The translations under genes were made by a program, and so were the position numbers. Below, in pieces: positions 21,684-34,038 of a stretch of 64,000 nt of DNA (positions are counted from its first letter, which is position 1; each line of letters starts with the position of its first letter). The notes beneath the pieces were generated by a model. The model saw nothing but the letters and a program-made list of their open reading frames with translations. It was not told the DNA's origin and made no database searches. Source of the DNA: Ascaphus truei (taxonomy: Eukaryota; Chordata; Amphibia; Anura; Ascaphidae); the NCBI GenBank assembly GCA_036426205.1, contig CM071573.1, positions 74,314,043 through 74,378,042 of the forward strand, given 5' to 3'.

Positions 21684-22550
21684 GATTGTTGTGCCAATGG
21701 CACCCGTTCAACACTAAACAATAAAGAGAAAATGGAAGTTTATGTGTTTCATTTTCTCTCTGTAGTCTAGTCACTGGGGATTCTCTTTAAGCAATGAAGT
21801 TTGCAAGAATATGATCCTCGTTTTGCATATTCCTTTTCAATTTGCCTTTGGTTTCTGCCTATTGCGATGCAAAATGTTTTCTTTGAGATCACGCTTTACA
21901 AAGGAGAGCCTATTCACTGCAGGAGCTATGTGGAAGTAATGTTCTTGGTCTAATTCTCACAGCTGAAAGTTAGAAAATTACCAGTTATGGGTAGACGATT
22001 CCTACAATTCACACCCTTTCATTGATCCAAACACACTATCTGTTCCATTACACCTTCTGGAGATAAAGTAAAGAAAGAAATCTGGTCGGCAAAGCCACAG
22101 TCTGGTAGGTCTGCATGTCATTGACACATTCATAAATCTAAAGACCCAACACCATATAACCAGGAAGTGATTTAAAAGTGTTGTGCCACCATATATTAGA
22201 GAATATCAATTGCAATAAAAATTTTAGGGAGTTAAGTCTTGGTGATGGGGGAAAGAATATGTTTGTTTTTTCCTGTGGCCAGTAAAACCAAATACAATTA
22301 AATATTCATTAGAAGCACAGCAACATTTTTAGATGTGTTACTCAACTTCATAAAAATATATATATATATACATTTTACACAAAGATTTCCGTAAATTAAA
22401 GTTATCTTGCTGTTCATTACGAAACAGTGCTGGTTTTTAAATATGTAAAAAGTATTAGACCTTCTGATGCAATTATTAAACCCCCTCATCATGATACACA
22501 GGACACAAACACTGAATTTGGATGCTTGCCCCTTGCTTAACAACATAATG
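21684..22550. other. Unassigned sequence
   Basis: A short (TA)n near 22355-22370. No gene or known repeat. Confidence 0.5.
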
Positions 22551-22676
22551 GCCCATTTTTACTAAATGGTGCTATGCCATTAGACACCTTCCAGCCCATT
22601 TACTTGAACGGACTGTTAGGTGTCTTCCGGGGCTGTAAGGTATCTAATGGCATAGCATCACTAAGTAAATATGGGA
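22551..22676. mobile_element. Short hairpin MITE
   Basis: Left GCCCATTTTTACTAAATGG and GCTATGCCATTAGACACCTT pair with right AAGGTATCTAATGGCATAGC and ACTAAGTAAATATGGGAC, so the whole ~126 bp folds back. A similar end, GCACCACTTAGTAAATATGG, occurs at about 28800, suggesting another copy. TSD not resolved. Confidence 0.75.
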
Positions 22677-24844
22677 CAATGTCCCGTTTTCTAGTTTCCG
22701 ATGTTTTCCAGCAATGGTTAAGAACAGTAATTGTCAGAATAACACACAAACACATCTGCAACTTCTGTTTCCCTACAGCTGCTAGGTCACTCGTTGCTTT
22801 TACACCAGCACAAGCACTTCTGGAAACGTTAACGTGATCATCTCAAATCTCACAGATCCCTGAGAAACTTTAAGACTATGCGTTTTAATTTCAGCCCTGT
22901 CGGTAAATCGAATTGATGACTGTTTCTTCTATAATGTGTCTCTTTGTAATGTAACCTGGGGCACACATGCCATGTATCTTGTCTGCTAAACAATAGATTA
23001 TATATTTATATATTTATTTATTTTGTACAAGAAAAAAAAAACAGATACTTAAATAGAAAGCGGCCTGTCCTTTGCAGTGGGACTTCTTATTACAACTCAG
23101 GCATTCCGTAGTTATGGTAACTATTCTCCTAGGCGCCCACTGCTTTGTGATTAACCTGCTAGAGATAATATGCCAGTCTCTGGATACTGTGCTAGCTCCC
23201 ACCAATATGTTTATCTGTCTATACCCAAATCTGTGGCTAGTTTGTGTTAAGTAACAGGATTAAAGCAAGCTGTTAGCAACTTCTGTTTTCAAAGAGGAAT
23301 TTTTAATCCGCATATAAATAGCCTAAACTTTAGTTCTGAAATAGTTTTAGCACTTTTATTTTCAGAAGCAAAATACAAGAAGTTACAACACACACAGCTG
23401 CAATCAACCCTTCCTTTCTTATCCAGCATGCATTGGATAAACTGTGCATTTATTTTTCTATAGTATGTATCAATATAAGTGATCAAAGTGAACCTGTAAA
23501 AATGTCATAATTGTGGCTTCTATGTGAATGCAGTAAACAAGAGGGCGGGGCCTTCGTTTTATACTGTAGTTAAGTATAAACTTTGATATACTTCCCTAAT
23601 TATATATTCTAACTGGTTTCAGGCTGCCTAAGTATTTCTCGTCTACATGGATAAAGATTAGAGGGTGTTTTTTATTCCTAATAAAGTAAACACAAGACCC
23701 TTTTTTTATGTTGCCTGCTTTTAAGAAAGAACGCCGTATAATTGTGAAGTGGAAGGGGTTTTATTCTTTAGGGCAGGAACGTGTATTTCACAAGATAATC
23801 TTAATCATAGATTAGACTGACACACAAATTCCAATCATGCTGTTGCTTTCTCAGTGGCAGTTCTACATAACTCTCGGTTTCAGCTCACAAGCCATGAGCA
23901 GGTACATTATTAAGCGCATTCACCCCACTGGGCAGCAGCTTTTAACAACAGCTTACTAGTAAGAAAATGTACAGTTACTGGTGATCTCTAGGCTGCTGGC
24001 GTAACCTCGTACACAGCTGGCTACAAACTGTTTTTTATAGCCAACGGTGAAAACATCTACAGCGACATCTGAAAACCCATCATTTTACTATTTCAATGCA
24101 TTTTTGTAATGATTGTCAAACGGTTGAGATTATTACTGTTAGAGAAAAGAGTATTTAAAAAGGAACGAATTGAATATAGTCATTAGTAGAGACGGTGAAA
24201 TATTTGTACAGAATTGATAAACTGGGGAGTTCTGGGCTGTCCTATAAGTCGTGAAAAAGCAGACGTTGACAAAACAAACCACCAATAATCTTAGGAATAA
24301 AATGTCACCCTTGAGTTTAGGAATTTTTTTTGGTGATTATAAAAAGTCATTATTTTTGCAAAACTCGCTAATCGTGCAAATGTCCTGAAAATACGCGTTT
24401 TGCTGTTTGAAGGTTTAAAAAAAACTTGAACATTTTGAGTTTAAACTGATTTGCAGAAATATTTGGTACACTTTGAGAGGAGACCAATGAGCCGGGGTGG
24501 GCACCATGGAGAGGGGGGATTTTCCATCCCTGCCCTATGAGGATGTAAAGACTCTGTACACTGTACAAATGTACTAGGATTATTGCTCCCGCTGCTGTGT
24601 TATGGTGAGATATGATATTCTGCGTTATCACTGCCATTGAATCCTGTAGAAACTCTGTGTTACTCTGCATTGTAACACGATATTCTGTGTTATCAGTAAG
24701 TAAAATAAAGCTCACTACATCTGTAATTTCATTTCTGAATAACTCGTGATCACCTACAACAAATCTTCTCTTCTCCAAGATCAATACAGCTACTAGGACC
24801 TTAAACTACACCAGCATTCGCAAACCAAATGTATTTGCTCATTT
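22677..24844. other. Presumed GRID1 intron 2, no features recognised
   Basis: AT-rich with scattered short open frames that match nothing I know. A 20-30-bp ATATTCTGTGTTATCA-type repetition near 24610-24695 is minor. No exon consensus with coding similarity found. Confidence 0.5.
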
Positions 24845-25784
24845 GCACGTGTGACGGTAGGGCTAGCTGGCATCACAAAACAGGGATGAAGGCCAGCTAG
24901 CTACCCCTAAATCTATGTAACTTGGCCATCTTTGTAAGGCTTATTTTGGCCAAATGTACTTTAAATATCTGGGGAAGAACAGGGAATGTGTAAATGTATT
25001 TCCATGTCTGTAAGAAAGTATTTCAAAGTCTGTATTTGTTATTCCCTGAAAATGCAATCCACAGTTTAGTGAACCAACATTTTTCTGTGATGTGATTTGG
25101 GAGTCAGCCCTGTAAAGTGTTAATTGGATTATGTGTACATTTGTTTAAAGGGGACTCTGATTTAATCAGGGATGGGGATGGGTTCTTAGCATGCCCCCTG
25201 GCTGTTGTGGCACCAACCTAATCCATGCTCTGATTGTCCAGAAGCCCTCTCCCATGCAATGAATAGTCACAGGGAGCTATATAAGGTGTGCTGCTGATCA
25301 GAGAATCAGATCTACCTTCAGAGACCATCTGAGAGCAAGAGAGGCTAACAGAGACAGAGAGACACTCTGGGTAGGAGTGTGGAGATTCCCTCAGAGGACT
25401 ATCTGAGAGAGACAATCTGGGAATGAGTGTGGAGACTCCCTAAGAGGACAATCTGAGAGACAGAGAGATATTCTGTAAAGGAGTTTGGATCTTTACAGTG
25501 ACCAGCTAGAGAGATATCTCAGAGGGGCTGCTGTGGGATCAGCACTCTGAGATCCTGGACGAGAAGTGGACAGGGTAAGCCTTCTTGAAGCTGGCCCCTG
25601 TACCCAACAAGGCTAGAGTCTATTCCCCAGGCCCCCAGTTGGTATTGTATCTTGTGTTGTACATCTTTGTTTTGTCTGCTGGCATACCAGAATAAACCCA
25701 ATTTTATTCAACAACTTTGTCCTGTCTGGTGCTAGTGATCCCGGTAGTTTCGGTGTAAAAGTACTGGTCTCCCGTGACAGCACG
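24845..25784 (+). mobile_element. Solo LTR with 5-bp TSD (Gypsy-like)
   Basis: LTR 24850-25779 (930 bp) starts TGTGACGGTAGGGC and ends TCTCCCGTGACA. The ends are TG...CA and nearly inverted (TGTGACGG / CCGTGACA). GCACG lies on both sides (24845-24849, 25780-25784). TATATAAG at 25278-25285 and AATAAA at 25691-25696 fit U3-R-U5 order. The segment between carries degenerate GAGAGACAGAGAGA/CTCTGGG units. No internal region remains, so this is a solo LTR left by recombination. The ends suggest the Ty3/Gypsy group; that assignment is tentative. Confidence 0.9.
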
Positions 25785-26431
25785 TATGCCCAGATTTGTA
25801 CTGTATGTATCCAATGGTCAAAAAAAGCATATTTAGCATAGAAGAGCAAACTGCAAAAGGGTGTATGAGGTGTGTGGACAGGATCAAGTATTATTAATAT
25901 GGGGGGTGGGGTTTCAAGTTACTCATGCATTTACTGAGCCTAAGGATTTATTTTTAGCTAATTTATTTTATCATGTTTCTGTGAATATCAGTGCCAACGT
26001 TAGATCACTGCGTGGGCACGCAGTCAGAAAAGGAATCAGGAATTAGCAAACCATTTATTGGCTTGGATAGATTAAGCTTTTCTCTTACTTACCCATTATA
26101 GAAATGCCGGCCTACTGCATACTTATTCTCACCGATGTTTAAGAGAGAAGAGTGCCCTTGAAGGAGGGGGCTTGTGGATGTTGAGTTTTGTTTAGACTGA
26201 CTGCTGGACTGTATATACAGGCAGATAACAAACTGCGGAAGCCAGGGACCTCGGAACCCAGGCCTGGAATAACTACTCCTGGCACAATACATTTGGGTTT
26301 TAGCTTTAAGGGAAAGATTTGTGGTCTCTCAAAAAATAAAATCTCCCCTGTAATGTCAAACTATCCAGAGCTTTGCTGATTTGAACCTCAAAAGTACAGC
26401 AACAAATACTATGAAATAAACAATACATATT
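25785..26431. other. Unassigned sequence
   Basis: No gene or known repeat recognised. Confidence 0.5.
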
Positions 26432-26516
26432 TGACTGAGCCACCTGTGCTGAAGCAGGGATATCCTGAATACCTGACTTGTTGGTAGCTCTTGAGGACTG
26501 GAGTTGGCTACCTCTG
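26432..26516. mobile_element. hAT MITE, copy H3 (right half)
   Basis: TGACTGAGCCACCTGTGCTG, AGCAGGGATATCCTGAATACC, then TTGAGGACTGGAGTTGG and an end GCTACCTCTG. The left half is absent. Confidence 0.85.
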
Positions 26517-27707
26517 CTTTAGTAGCTGTTTATTGGCTCAATACCCAACAGATTAAAGAATGATTTGGCTTTGATCAGCAAGAAGCAGCATGAACCATTT
26601 TAATAAACCTTACATGAATATTTTATATCAATATTGTTTGTTAGAAAAAAAATGTTTCATACATAGACACAACAAAAGATAATTAACTGAATGTATGCAC
26701 CGTTATGTTATACCGTTTTCCTGACCAGCTAAATACATGAAACTTCTCACGGAAATAAACGGCAATATATTTTCACCATTTTTTGCGAATTCCTTTGGCA
26801 TTTTATCTTTTCACGAAAGTTCACATCGCTCAGAATTTCGCCAAACGTTTGCATTTCGACAGAAGTTTGCCACTTTTTTCCAGACTTTAGCGAACATTGC
26901 ATCATAGGTCAGTGTATTAAGCGCCACGTGACTTTGCACATTGAAATAATTGAATTTTAATGCCAGGTGTATTTATTTTTGGGAAGTATGATGTTTTTTG
27001 GTGACATTTTTCGTGGCTATAAAAAAGAGGCACATTTTGTCTGAATAGCAACCTTCAGCAAACAATGTGCACTTTTCTAATTACAAAAATGTCAAATCTT
27101 ACAACTTAATATATTTGAGTTTAAGATGTTTTTCCTTTTCTTTTGCTTATCTTACAGATCTTCTGGAACATTAAATACACTGTCTGCCCTTGTGATCAGC
27201 CGGATTATACAGGTTCCGGCTCAGGACCTCTGTGTGTGACACTTCCACCCATTACTGAAAGCTAAAGAATTGAAAATCTGGTGTGAGATTATGGAAGTGT
27301 TTGAGCTATTGCAGACACTAAAATGTCTTTTTAATATAAAAGGTCAAAGAGAGGATAGTGTGGAAGTTCTACCTGGTGATAATTATCCATGATATCGCAG
27401 GATGTCATTCAAGGACGAAATTCCCTTCATCTTCATTAGTCTTGTGACACAATTTAAGCATCCCAACTCCTCCCAACACTGCAGCTATTAATATTTATTT
27501 TAATGTTGCCAACAACACTGCCAAGATAGAAACTTGGGTCCTTATTTATGATGCAGTTAGGCTGCTTCCCCATGCTGGAGAAGATTTTGGTCCCATTTAT
27601 TTCCAGCACTGGAAAGCAGTTTCACAATATTGAATCAAGGCCTCTCCAGCGTAAGAAAATGAAACGATTGGGAAGGCCACCAACATACTCATGGGATACC
27701 CTATTTA
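26517..27707. other. Unassigned AT-rich sequence
   Basis: No gene or recognised repeat. Confidence 0.5.
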
Positions 27708-27904
27708 TTCTATGGCAGCGGGGACCAGCTCCAGTCCTCAAGGGCCACCAACAGGTCAGGTTTTAAGGATATTCCTGCTTCAGTACAGGTGGCTCAATCA
27801 GTGGCTCATTCTGACTGAGCCACCTGTGCTGAAGCAGGGATATCCTTAAAACCTTACCTGTTGGTGGCCCTTGAAGACTGGAGTTGGTCACCCCTATTGT
27901 AAGG
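27708..27904. mobile_element. hAT MITE, copy H4 (full palindrome)
   Basis: Element about 27716-27896. AGCTCCAGTCCTCAAGGGCC, CAACAGGTCAGGTTTTAAGG, CTTCAGTACAGGTGGCTCAA, then the mirrored half ending GACTGGAGTTGGTCACCCC. Flanks TTCTATGG and TTGTAAGG are 6 of 8 identical. Confidence 0.9.
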
Positions 27905-28974
27905 ACTGAAGCCACTTGGTAACATTCAGACAGGTAGCACTAGTGTTAATCCCTCCGGGGTAGGAGAGCCCATGGACAATGGCTTTTTGAACTACTGAAA
28001 TACTTTTTGGAAGATAATATCACTTCTGTGCCCTTCCTGCACTGACAGGGTTAACACGTCTGCCCCGTCCCTGACTTTAGTAAATAGCCCCTTTGCCAAC
28101 AATACGCTTCAAACCCTAGGTGGCGCTGGTCTGCATGGGGGCTGTTTAGCCGAGACGTGAGGTGCACATCTTTCACCCGTTCCATAACAAACTAGGTCCT
28201 GTGGCAGCACGCAGTCCCACCGTCCCAAACATGGACCCTGCATTAAATCCTTCACTGCCAGAGGAGCCAGAATCAGAGGGTAAGTTACAGGCATGTTAAA
28301 TGAATGCGCAGCAAAGAAGGATATTAAAAAAAACACGCAATAAATACTAATCGCATTCATATAATTATTCACACATCTTGGACTGCAAAGTTATTTCTGA
28401 GTTAGTTTATGCTTACAACCATCTCTGCCTCTTTGACAAGGTTTCATTCCAATTCCAGTACATTCACCCGGATTACAGATAGTTGACTTGATAGATTTCA
28501 ATAGTGCCACCACCCTTTTACATCACACAATCAACCTCCTACATTATCTCTTCCCGTGGGGCTCAATAAGATTGAGATCATGCAATTCAGACAGTAGTCA
28601 TCTATAAATTGAGAGCAATTTCCAAACTCTGAAATGATCTGCCCAGCTTGCTTTAGGCCTAACCGCATAATGATCAATCTGCCAAACCCTGGGACACGAC
28701 TACAGTCATCTAGATGCATGAGAAACAAATATGTTGGTCCATATCTAACAGAATGGACCACAAACGGTCTTCCAGAACTAGAATGTGTCTTATGGAATAG
28801 CACCACTTAGTAAATATGGGCCACAATGTTATTGCTGTTTCAGTATAGAGATGTAAGCCCTCCCGTTATTACTGCATGGATGGGTTGAAACAAGCTCTTG
28901 ATTCGGATCTGTAGAAAAGAAGATCAGGGCTGCGTTTAGGGGGAATCATGATATCATTTATTTTCATCCTATAT

Positions 28975-28977
<3 letters not shown>
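27905..28977. other. Unassigned sequence with a hairpin-MITE-like end
   Basis: At about 28785-28830 GCACCACTTAGTAAATATGG matches the right end of the element at 22551-22676. The rest is unrecognised. Confidence 0.45.
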
Positions 28978-29041
<64 letters not shown>

Positions 29042-29050
29042 TATATATAT
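28978..29050. repeat. (GT)n microsatellite with a short (TA)n tail
   Basis: About 31 uninterrupted TG units (28979-29040), followed by ATATATATAT. Confidence 0.98.
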
Positions 29051-29095
29051 TCCTACTAATAGAAAGTATAAATTATGAAATGTACAGCCTTTAAT

Positions 29096-29663
29096 GCATT
29101 GCCACTCAGCAACCCCACTCTGCTAACCCACTGCCACTCTGCAACCCCACTCTGCTAACCCACTGCCACTCAGCAACCCCACTCTGCTAACCCACTGCCA
29201 CTCTGCAACCCCACTCTGCTAACCCACTACCACTCAGAAACCCCACTCTGCTAACCCCACTGCCACTCAGAAACACCACTCTGCTAACCCCACTCTGCTA
29301 ACCCCACTACCACTCAGAAACACCACTCTGCTAACCCCACTGCCACTCTGCTAACCCCACTGCCACTCAGCAACCCCACCCTGCTGGCACCACTGCCACT
29401 CAGCAACCCCACTGCCACTCTGCAACCCACTCTGCTAACCCCACTGCCACTCAGCAACCCCACTCTGCTACTCATCAATCCTACTCTGCTAACCCCACTG
29501 CCACTCAGAAATCCCACTATGCTAACACCACTGCGACTCAGCAACCCCAATGCCACTCAGCAACCCAACTGCCACTCTGCAACCCCACTCTGCTAACCCC
29601 ACTACCACTCAGCAACCTCACTCTCACTCAGCAACCCCACTCTGCTAACCCCACTGCCACTCA
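29096..29663. repeat. Minisatellite, CCACTCTGCTAACC / CCACTGCCACTCAGCAACC units
   Basis: About 570 bp of interleaved short units, CACTCTGCTAACCC and CACTGCCACTCAGCAACCC, giving an effective period of about 33-36 bp with local deletions. Variants are A/C changes at CAGAAACAC or CAGCAACCC. The open frames on the minus strand (Ser-Gly-Val-rich) reflect the repeat only. Confidence 0.95.
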
Positions 29664-31140
29664 AAGGGTTAACTCCCAAATTGTCTGAATTCATTCAATT
29701 CTTTCAGTACTGGAGTTACATTGCAAGCCCCTGCAGTTCTCTGGGAGTTAGTACTACCAATGGATGCTAATTGGTTCTTTCTATCCTTTAGTAGCTTGCA
29801 CAAAATGACAAATGTTTTTTTCTGGTGTAGCATTGACATTGAATGTGACTTTGCCCATAGACTTTAAGAGACGCAGTTAGACTGTGCCAAAGAGCTTACA
29901 ATCTAATAGTTTACACATGTATTATAAATTGATACATTCACTTTCTTTTTACTGCTGGTATTCAATCCCTCAGCACATCCATCACGGAAGGGGTTAATGC
30001 TTGTACAGTCCAGGAACCCGTCTATTTGGCAGTGCTGCACTAAATGCAGCATTTTAAGAAGTGACCTTGAACCACTCCACACTACCTTTTGAGCAGAAAC
30101 GGCTTAGCAAGCACTCCCTGCCTTTTCTTCTCCACACTTTGAAACAATGAGGGATCTTTCCGTGATTTATCATTTTCTATTTCCTCAATGCACAAGTTTC
30201 CAATAACTAGGCACAAAAAGATCATCAATTTTATTGCCTCGGTAATTCATGATTGCATACTGCACTAAACGTGCCACAGCCACACAAAACAGAAAGCACG
30301 GGGCCACGGTTGTCAAAACAGTTTAACCCTTTTGAGTGACAATAAAAAACTGACAGATGAGTGGCACAGAAGCAGAGCAATCAATCTAAGCAGTGGGTAG
30401 CAAATGCAGGATCATCATTTTTCACGTGGAACTGTCTCTCCTTGTAGCACAGCGCCCACCTTCGGCTGAACACAAGTTTGACGCACAGGAGCTCATCCAA
30501 GGGAAGGGGAAATAGTATCTTACAATGCATGCTGTGTAAGTCCTACTCCTGCTCCTTCCTTACTTGTATGTTCTGCTCCATTCAGCTTGGTTTTGCAGCT
30601 GTGTAGACCCCCATCAATTGTACTGATCAGATCCACATGAAAGGATACTTTATATATGAACCCAAATTAGGTCATCCAGTAAACAGACATAAAAAGCAAT
30701 TAAAGACTGTGTTCTAAAGAGGAGATGTTTTGATTATAACACTGTGGAGAATACCGATGAGTCAAAGATGGTGCCTGTCTGCATTTTACATCGGTTTTCA
30801 GCTTATCCTTCGAAAATATATAATTAAATAATAATCTTTATTTTTCGACCTAAAGTTTTTCACCTTAGTAACTGGCTGGTTATGTCAAGCACCATTTCAA
30901 GACATTAAATATAGATTTTTTTTTTATTCAATGTGCATAAAATACACTTGAAAGATTATTAGTGAAAAAAACACTAGCTTTTGCCCCTAAAATGACACTT
31001 TTAGGGGTCAGGGCGTAGTAGAGCGAAATGATCCTATTTCTGGGATTGTCTGTGTCACAATACAGTACGTCACCTGCAATCCACTAGTCATTTCAGAGCC
31101 AATCCCTAAGGGGGTCACTGGTAAGAATGGATGTGCTTAC
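29664..31140 (-). other. GRID1: GRID1 intron 2, proximal part
   Basis: This begins at the exon 2 donor (GTAAGCACAT, reading down from 31140). A stem-loop CCCCTAAAA...TTTTAGGGG lies near 30985-31010. No exon 3 similarity was seen here or further left, so intron 2 probably extends beyond the window start, a minimum of ~31 kb. Confidence 0.6.
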
Positions 31141-31296
31141 CTTCCTGAACTGCTTGGAAAGGGTTGTTGGCTTCTATGGACTTGATGGAATATGTGATTT
31201 TTTCGCTTTGTAATATGTCGTCATTGAGACTCAAATCTGATACAGCCAGCTGAAAAACTTCATCGTCCTTGGCTGCATTGTCTTCAAATATTGCAC
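31141..31296 (-). CDS. GRID1: GRID1 exon 2 (glutamate receptor delta-1, start of amino-terminal domain)
   Basis: GRID1 encodes the postsynaptic receptor delta-1, whose extracellular amino-terminal domain binds cerebellins and, with neurexins, organises synapses. This 156-bp exon is bounded by CTTTACAACAG (acceptor, pyrimidine-rich before it) and GTAAGCAC (donor). It encodes 2 bases + 51 codons + 1 base, beginning with the second base of a Gly codon: [20 protein letters not shown], then [18 protein letters not shown] and [28 protein letters not shown] is the delta-1 form; delta-2 (GRID2) differs there as I recall it. The block is nearly identical to the mammalian protein from memory, with about three substitutions, so purifying selection is evident. 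Exon 3 was not found in the window. Confidence 0.95.
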
Positions 31297-32856
31297 CTGT
31301 TGTAAAGAGACCATCAATGCCCCAGTATAAAACAGCAAAAAAAACATATGTGCAGCCTGGGGAAGCCCTCCCTAGTGGGTGGATGGCCTCCATAATCTTA
31401 GCTAGGTGATGCCATGTTTTCTTCTACAGTTCTGGTCCTGCTACAGCTTTGCACTGTCATGGGCAATTCATGACCTTTCTGCACTATTCTACCAGGGACA
31501 GCTGCATTACAATCAACTAATAAATAATAAGTCACATCACGTGCTTTCTACTTTGAGAACTGGTCATTACATCACATGCAATTCCTAGGCTATGAGTATT
31601 ACTTTTAGTCGTTTCTTCAAACAATCTGTACATTGCAAATGACCCTAAATTCCATGGACACGTTGATTCAGTCCTATTTGTATAGATCTAATCCCATTGC
31701 TGAATGGGTTGCTCTGCAGTAAACTGCACTGGGAATTAGAGGAGCAAAGTCATGATCTGTTTGACTATATAATCAGAATTATCTCATCTTATTCATTTGA
31801 AATTATTTGTAAAAAAAAAAAATATAATGATACATTTCCATGTTATGATTACCATGTGTGATAGCACAGGATAATCAGTCTGAAAACACCATGGAATACA
31901 TCTGCGTTTATACTGTATGTAAATACTGTACTCAGGTGTATTTGGTTTCTTGTTCGTGCAATTAACAAAGGAAACAACTAAAATCAGTTTTATAAAATAC
32001 ACTATGCAGACCATTTCACTTTATTAAACGTTTCCTGGTCTCTCCTTAGGGACAGACATTGTATTGAAGTGTGGTCTCATATCTGCCATCGATATAAGAT
32101 TGCTTATTCACTCTACATCAGTAAATCATACAGGATGGAGGAGAGACAGGAATAGACAGAAGGAAAGGGACTGGGTGGTTGGTTTTAATGACCACCTGGC
32201 TTCAGATATCCAGACACAGGCTTAGCTAGTCCTGATTTTACAGCTCCCAATCTCCAATGGGCAGTTTCCCTATGGAGACACATAGTACACACAGTACGTG
32301 TGTAGCCTGTCTCTGAAAACCTGAAGCCCAGTGGTCAATGTCATCATAATTTCATATGGATATAGCAAATGTTACCTGGGGAGGATCACACATTTCTGCT
32401 TAAAGAACACTTCCAGTATGTGGTCATAATATTACTGCTACAAGACTAGGGGGACAGTGGAGAGAAGATCAAAAAGAGACATCTTGTTGGCAAAGTTGCA
32501 GTGCTATTTATCTGGGCATCCCTGAGCAAGGGTGATTTGTGCCTACTCTTTTCTTCTAAATATATGTGAACATCCTGGGTTTGCACAGTGTTACAATTAA
32601 GAAAAAAAAGCACTGCAATAAATGGAGGTATAATACTGGGGGGGACCTTATTACCTTAACTACATCGCGTTTTATCTGAGCTACTGTATCCTGCTTTTCA
32701 AGCAGAGCGGCCAAAGTTGCCCCAGTCTTATTTAATAGATCCGCAATGCTGTCTGCTTTGGCTGGCTCGCTAAACCTATTTGTGTTTTAAAGATAGGGAA
32801 TGTCTAGTGAAGTGTCCCAACCACCAACCCTCTCACATTCGCTATCACAACCACAT

Positions 32857-32907
<51 letters not shown>

Positions 32908-33936
32908 CTCCTTTTAGCCATTTCCATAAACACAACACATGTCCTTATCTCTCCCTGTTTAGGTCCCCAGATTAGGTACTGTATGCCATCTGCTTTATCT
33001 TGTATCAGTATTACCTTGTTACCTTCACTCTCTCAATCGTCTAAGGCTAGGCTAAGCTGCTTTGTATCTCAGCAGATCTTGTCGCTGGCTATATCCATCT
33101 TTGGCCAGATATAAATCTGCTTGGCGTTTTATCTTTCCTATTAAGATGCTGTTTCAATCACTGTCCCTTGAACATCCCTCATTCTATACATGGGAAGCAA
33201 CAACAATATACTAGAACTATATAGCCCTTGTCACACAGTGTATCATTCCTTTCAGCAATTAATACAAGGCAGAGCAGTGTGTATTTCTGCTACCAATATC
33301 TCAGCCCTTTCATGCACCTCCAGCACGCCATGCAGATGCAGAAAAGTTAGCACTGCTTCAATGTGCCTATTTCAGCTTCCAATTCTGCATGCTGCCTTTG
33401 TCATTTCAGTCTCTCCAGGTTTACAGCAGTGCTTGTGTTTTTTTCTCCTACAGTGACTGCTATCTCCTACCGTGAGTATTTTAAATCAGATCTTGTTTTC
33501 AATAGCAACTGTGCATTGAATTCCTCCTGGCCCCTTCCCACCAAACCTAATCCCTACTTTAAAAAAAAAAAAATCCTACTGCTATCCAACTCTATCCGGG
33601 GTGCTATTGTGTAAGTTTCATTCTCCCATGCAAGCAAACAAGTTTACAGCCACATCACAAGCACAACCCACTAAACCAGTAAGCAAAGCAAACCCCATTA
33701 AATTAGTAGGCAAACATTGACATGTATTCTTGCTAGGGTACATGCATGTGCCATCAGGAACATAATGAGCTATTTCTCGTATAACTTTCCATTACACAAA
33801 TGGTTGCAGTACTGTATATCTTAGCAGGGGTTTTATTGCAGCCCTTTAGTGATTTTAAGGAGACACATCCCCTAAACCCCCCATTTTTTTTTAATCTCCT
33901 GGTGATCATTATTATTCCACATTATCCCTTTCTTAC
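31297..33936 (-). other. GRID1: GRID1 intron 1 (2,640 bp)
   Basis: GT-AG intron in phase 1: donor G|GTAAGAAA next to 33937, acceptor ACAACAG| next to 31296. It holds a (CA)n array at 32859-32906 and a short A-run at 33560-33572. I saw no transposon with clear ends inside it, unlike the flanking regions. Confidence 0.88.
32859..32906. repeat. (CA)n microsatellite in GRID1 intron 1
   Basis: About 24 uninterrupted CA units. Confidence 0.98.
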
Positions 33937-34015
33937 CAATGTGGATGATGGAGTCCGCCCGCACAGAAACGCACTGAAATATCCAGGGGAAAAGACAGAG
34001 CATCAACACTTCCAT
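33937..34015 (-). CDS. GRID1: GRID1 exon 1 coding part (start codon and signal peptide)
   Basis: The ATG at 34015-34013 has G at -3 and G at +4, a strong start context. The 26 codons plus one base read MEVLMLCLFPWIFQCVSVRA then DSIIHI, ending in the first base of a Gly codon completed by exon 2. The hydrophobic stretch LMLCLFPWIF is the signal-peptide core, with likely cleavage after VRA; DSIIHIG is the conserved start of mature delta receptors. The donor is GTAAGAAA. The first few residues differ from mammals (from memory), as is normal for signal peptides, while the mature start is unchanged. Start chosen because it is the only in-frame ATG just upstream and matches the known exon layout. 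Confidence 0.93.
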
Positions 34016-34038
34016 TTCCAGCCTTGCACACAGCACAT
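34003..34038 (-). other. Short upstream ORF overlapping the GRID1 start codon
   Basis: An ATG at 34038-34036 opens an 11-codon frame (MCCVQGWKWKC, stop TGA ending at 34003) out of frame with GRID1 and spanning its start codon. If this region is in the mature mRNA, scanning ribosomes that use it would miss the receptor start. Its context has A at -3 (GAGCTGATG: C at -3 if counted from CTG), so strength is uncertain. It is visible only in sequence. Confidence 0.5.

Noticed and set aside
24368..24784. 138-residue minus-strand frame
   Set aside because: No domain; includes a locally repeated ATATTCTGTGTTATCA segment; no exon signals that fit GRID1.
29096..29663. Possible CRISPR-like array
   Set aside because: Continuous tandem units without unique spacers; a minisatellite in eukaryotic DNA.
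1..31140. Search for GRID1 exon 3 on the minus strand
   Set aside because: No sequence encoding the next conserved block of the amino-terminal domain (after AVQE) was recognised; it probably lies beyond the window.
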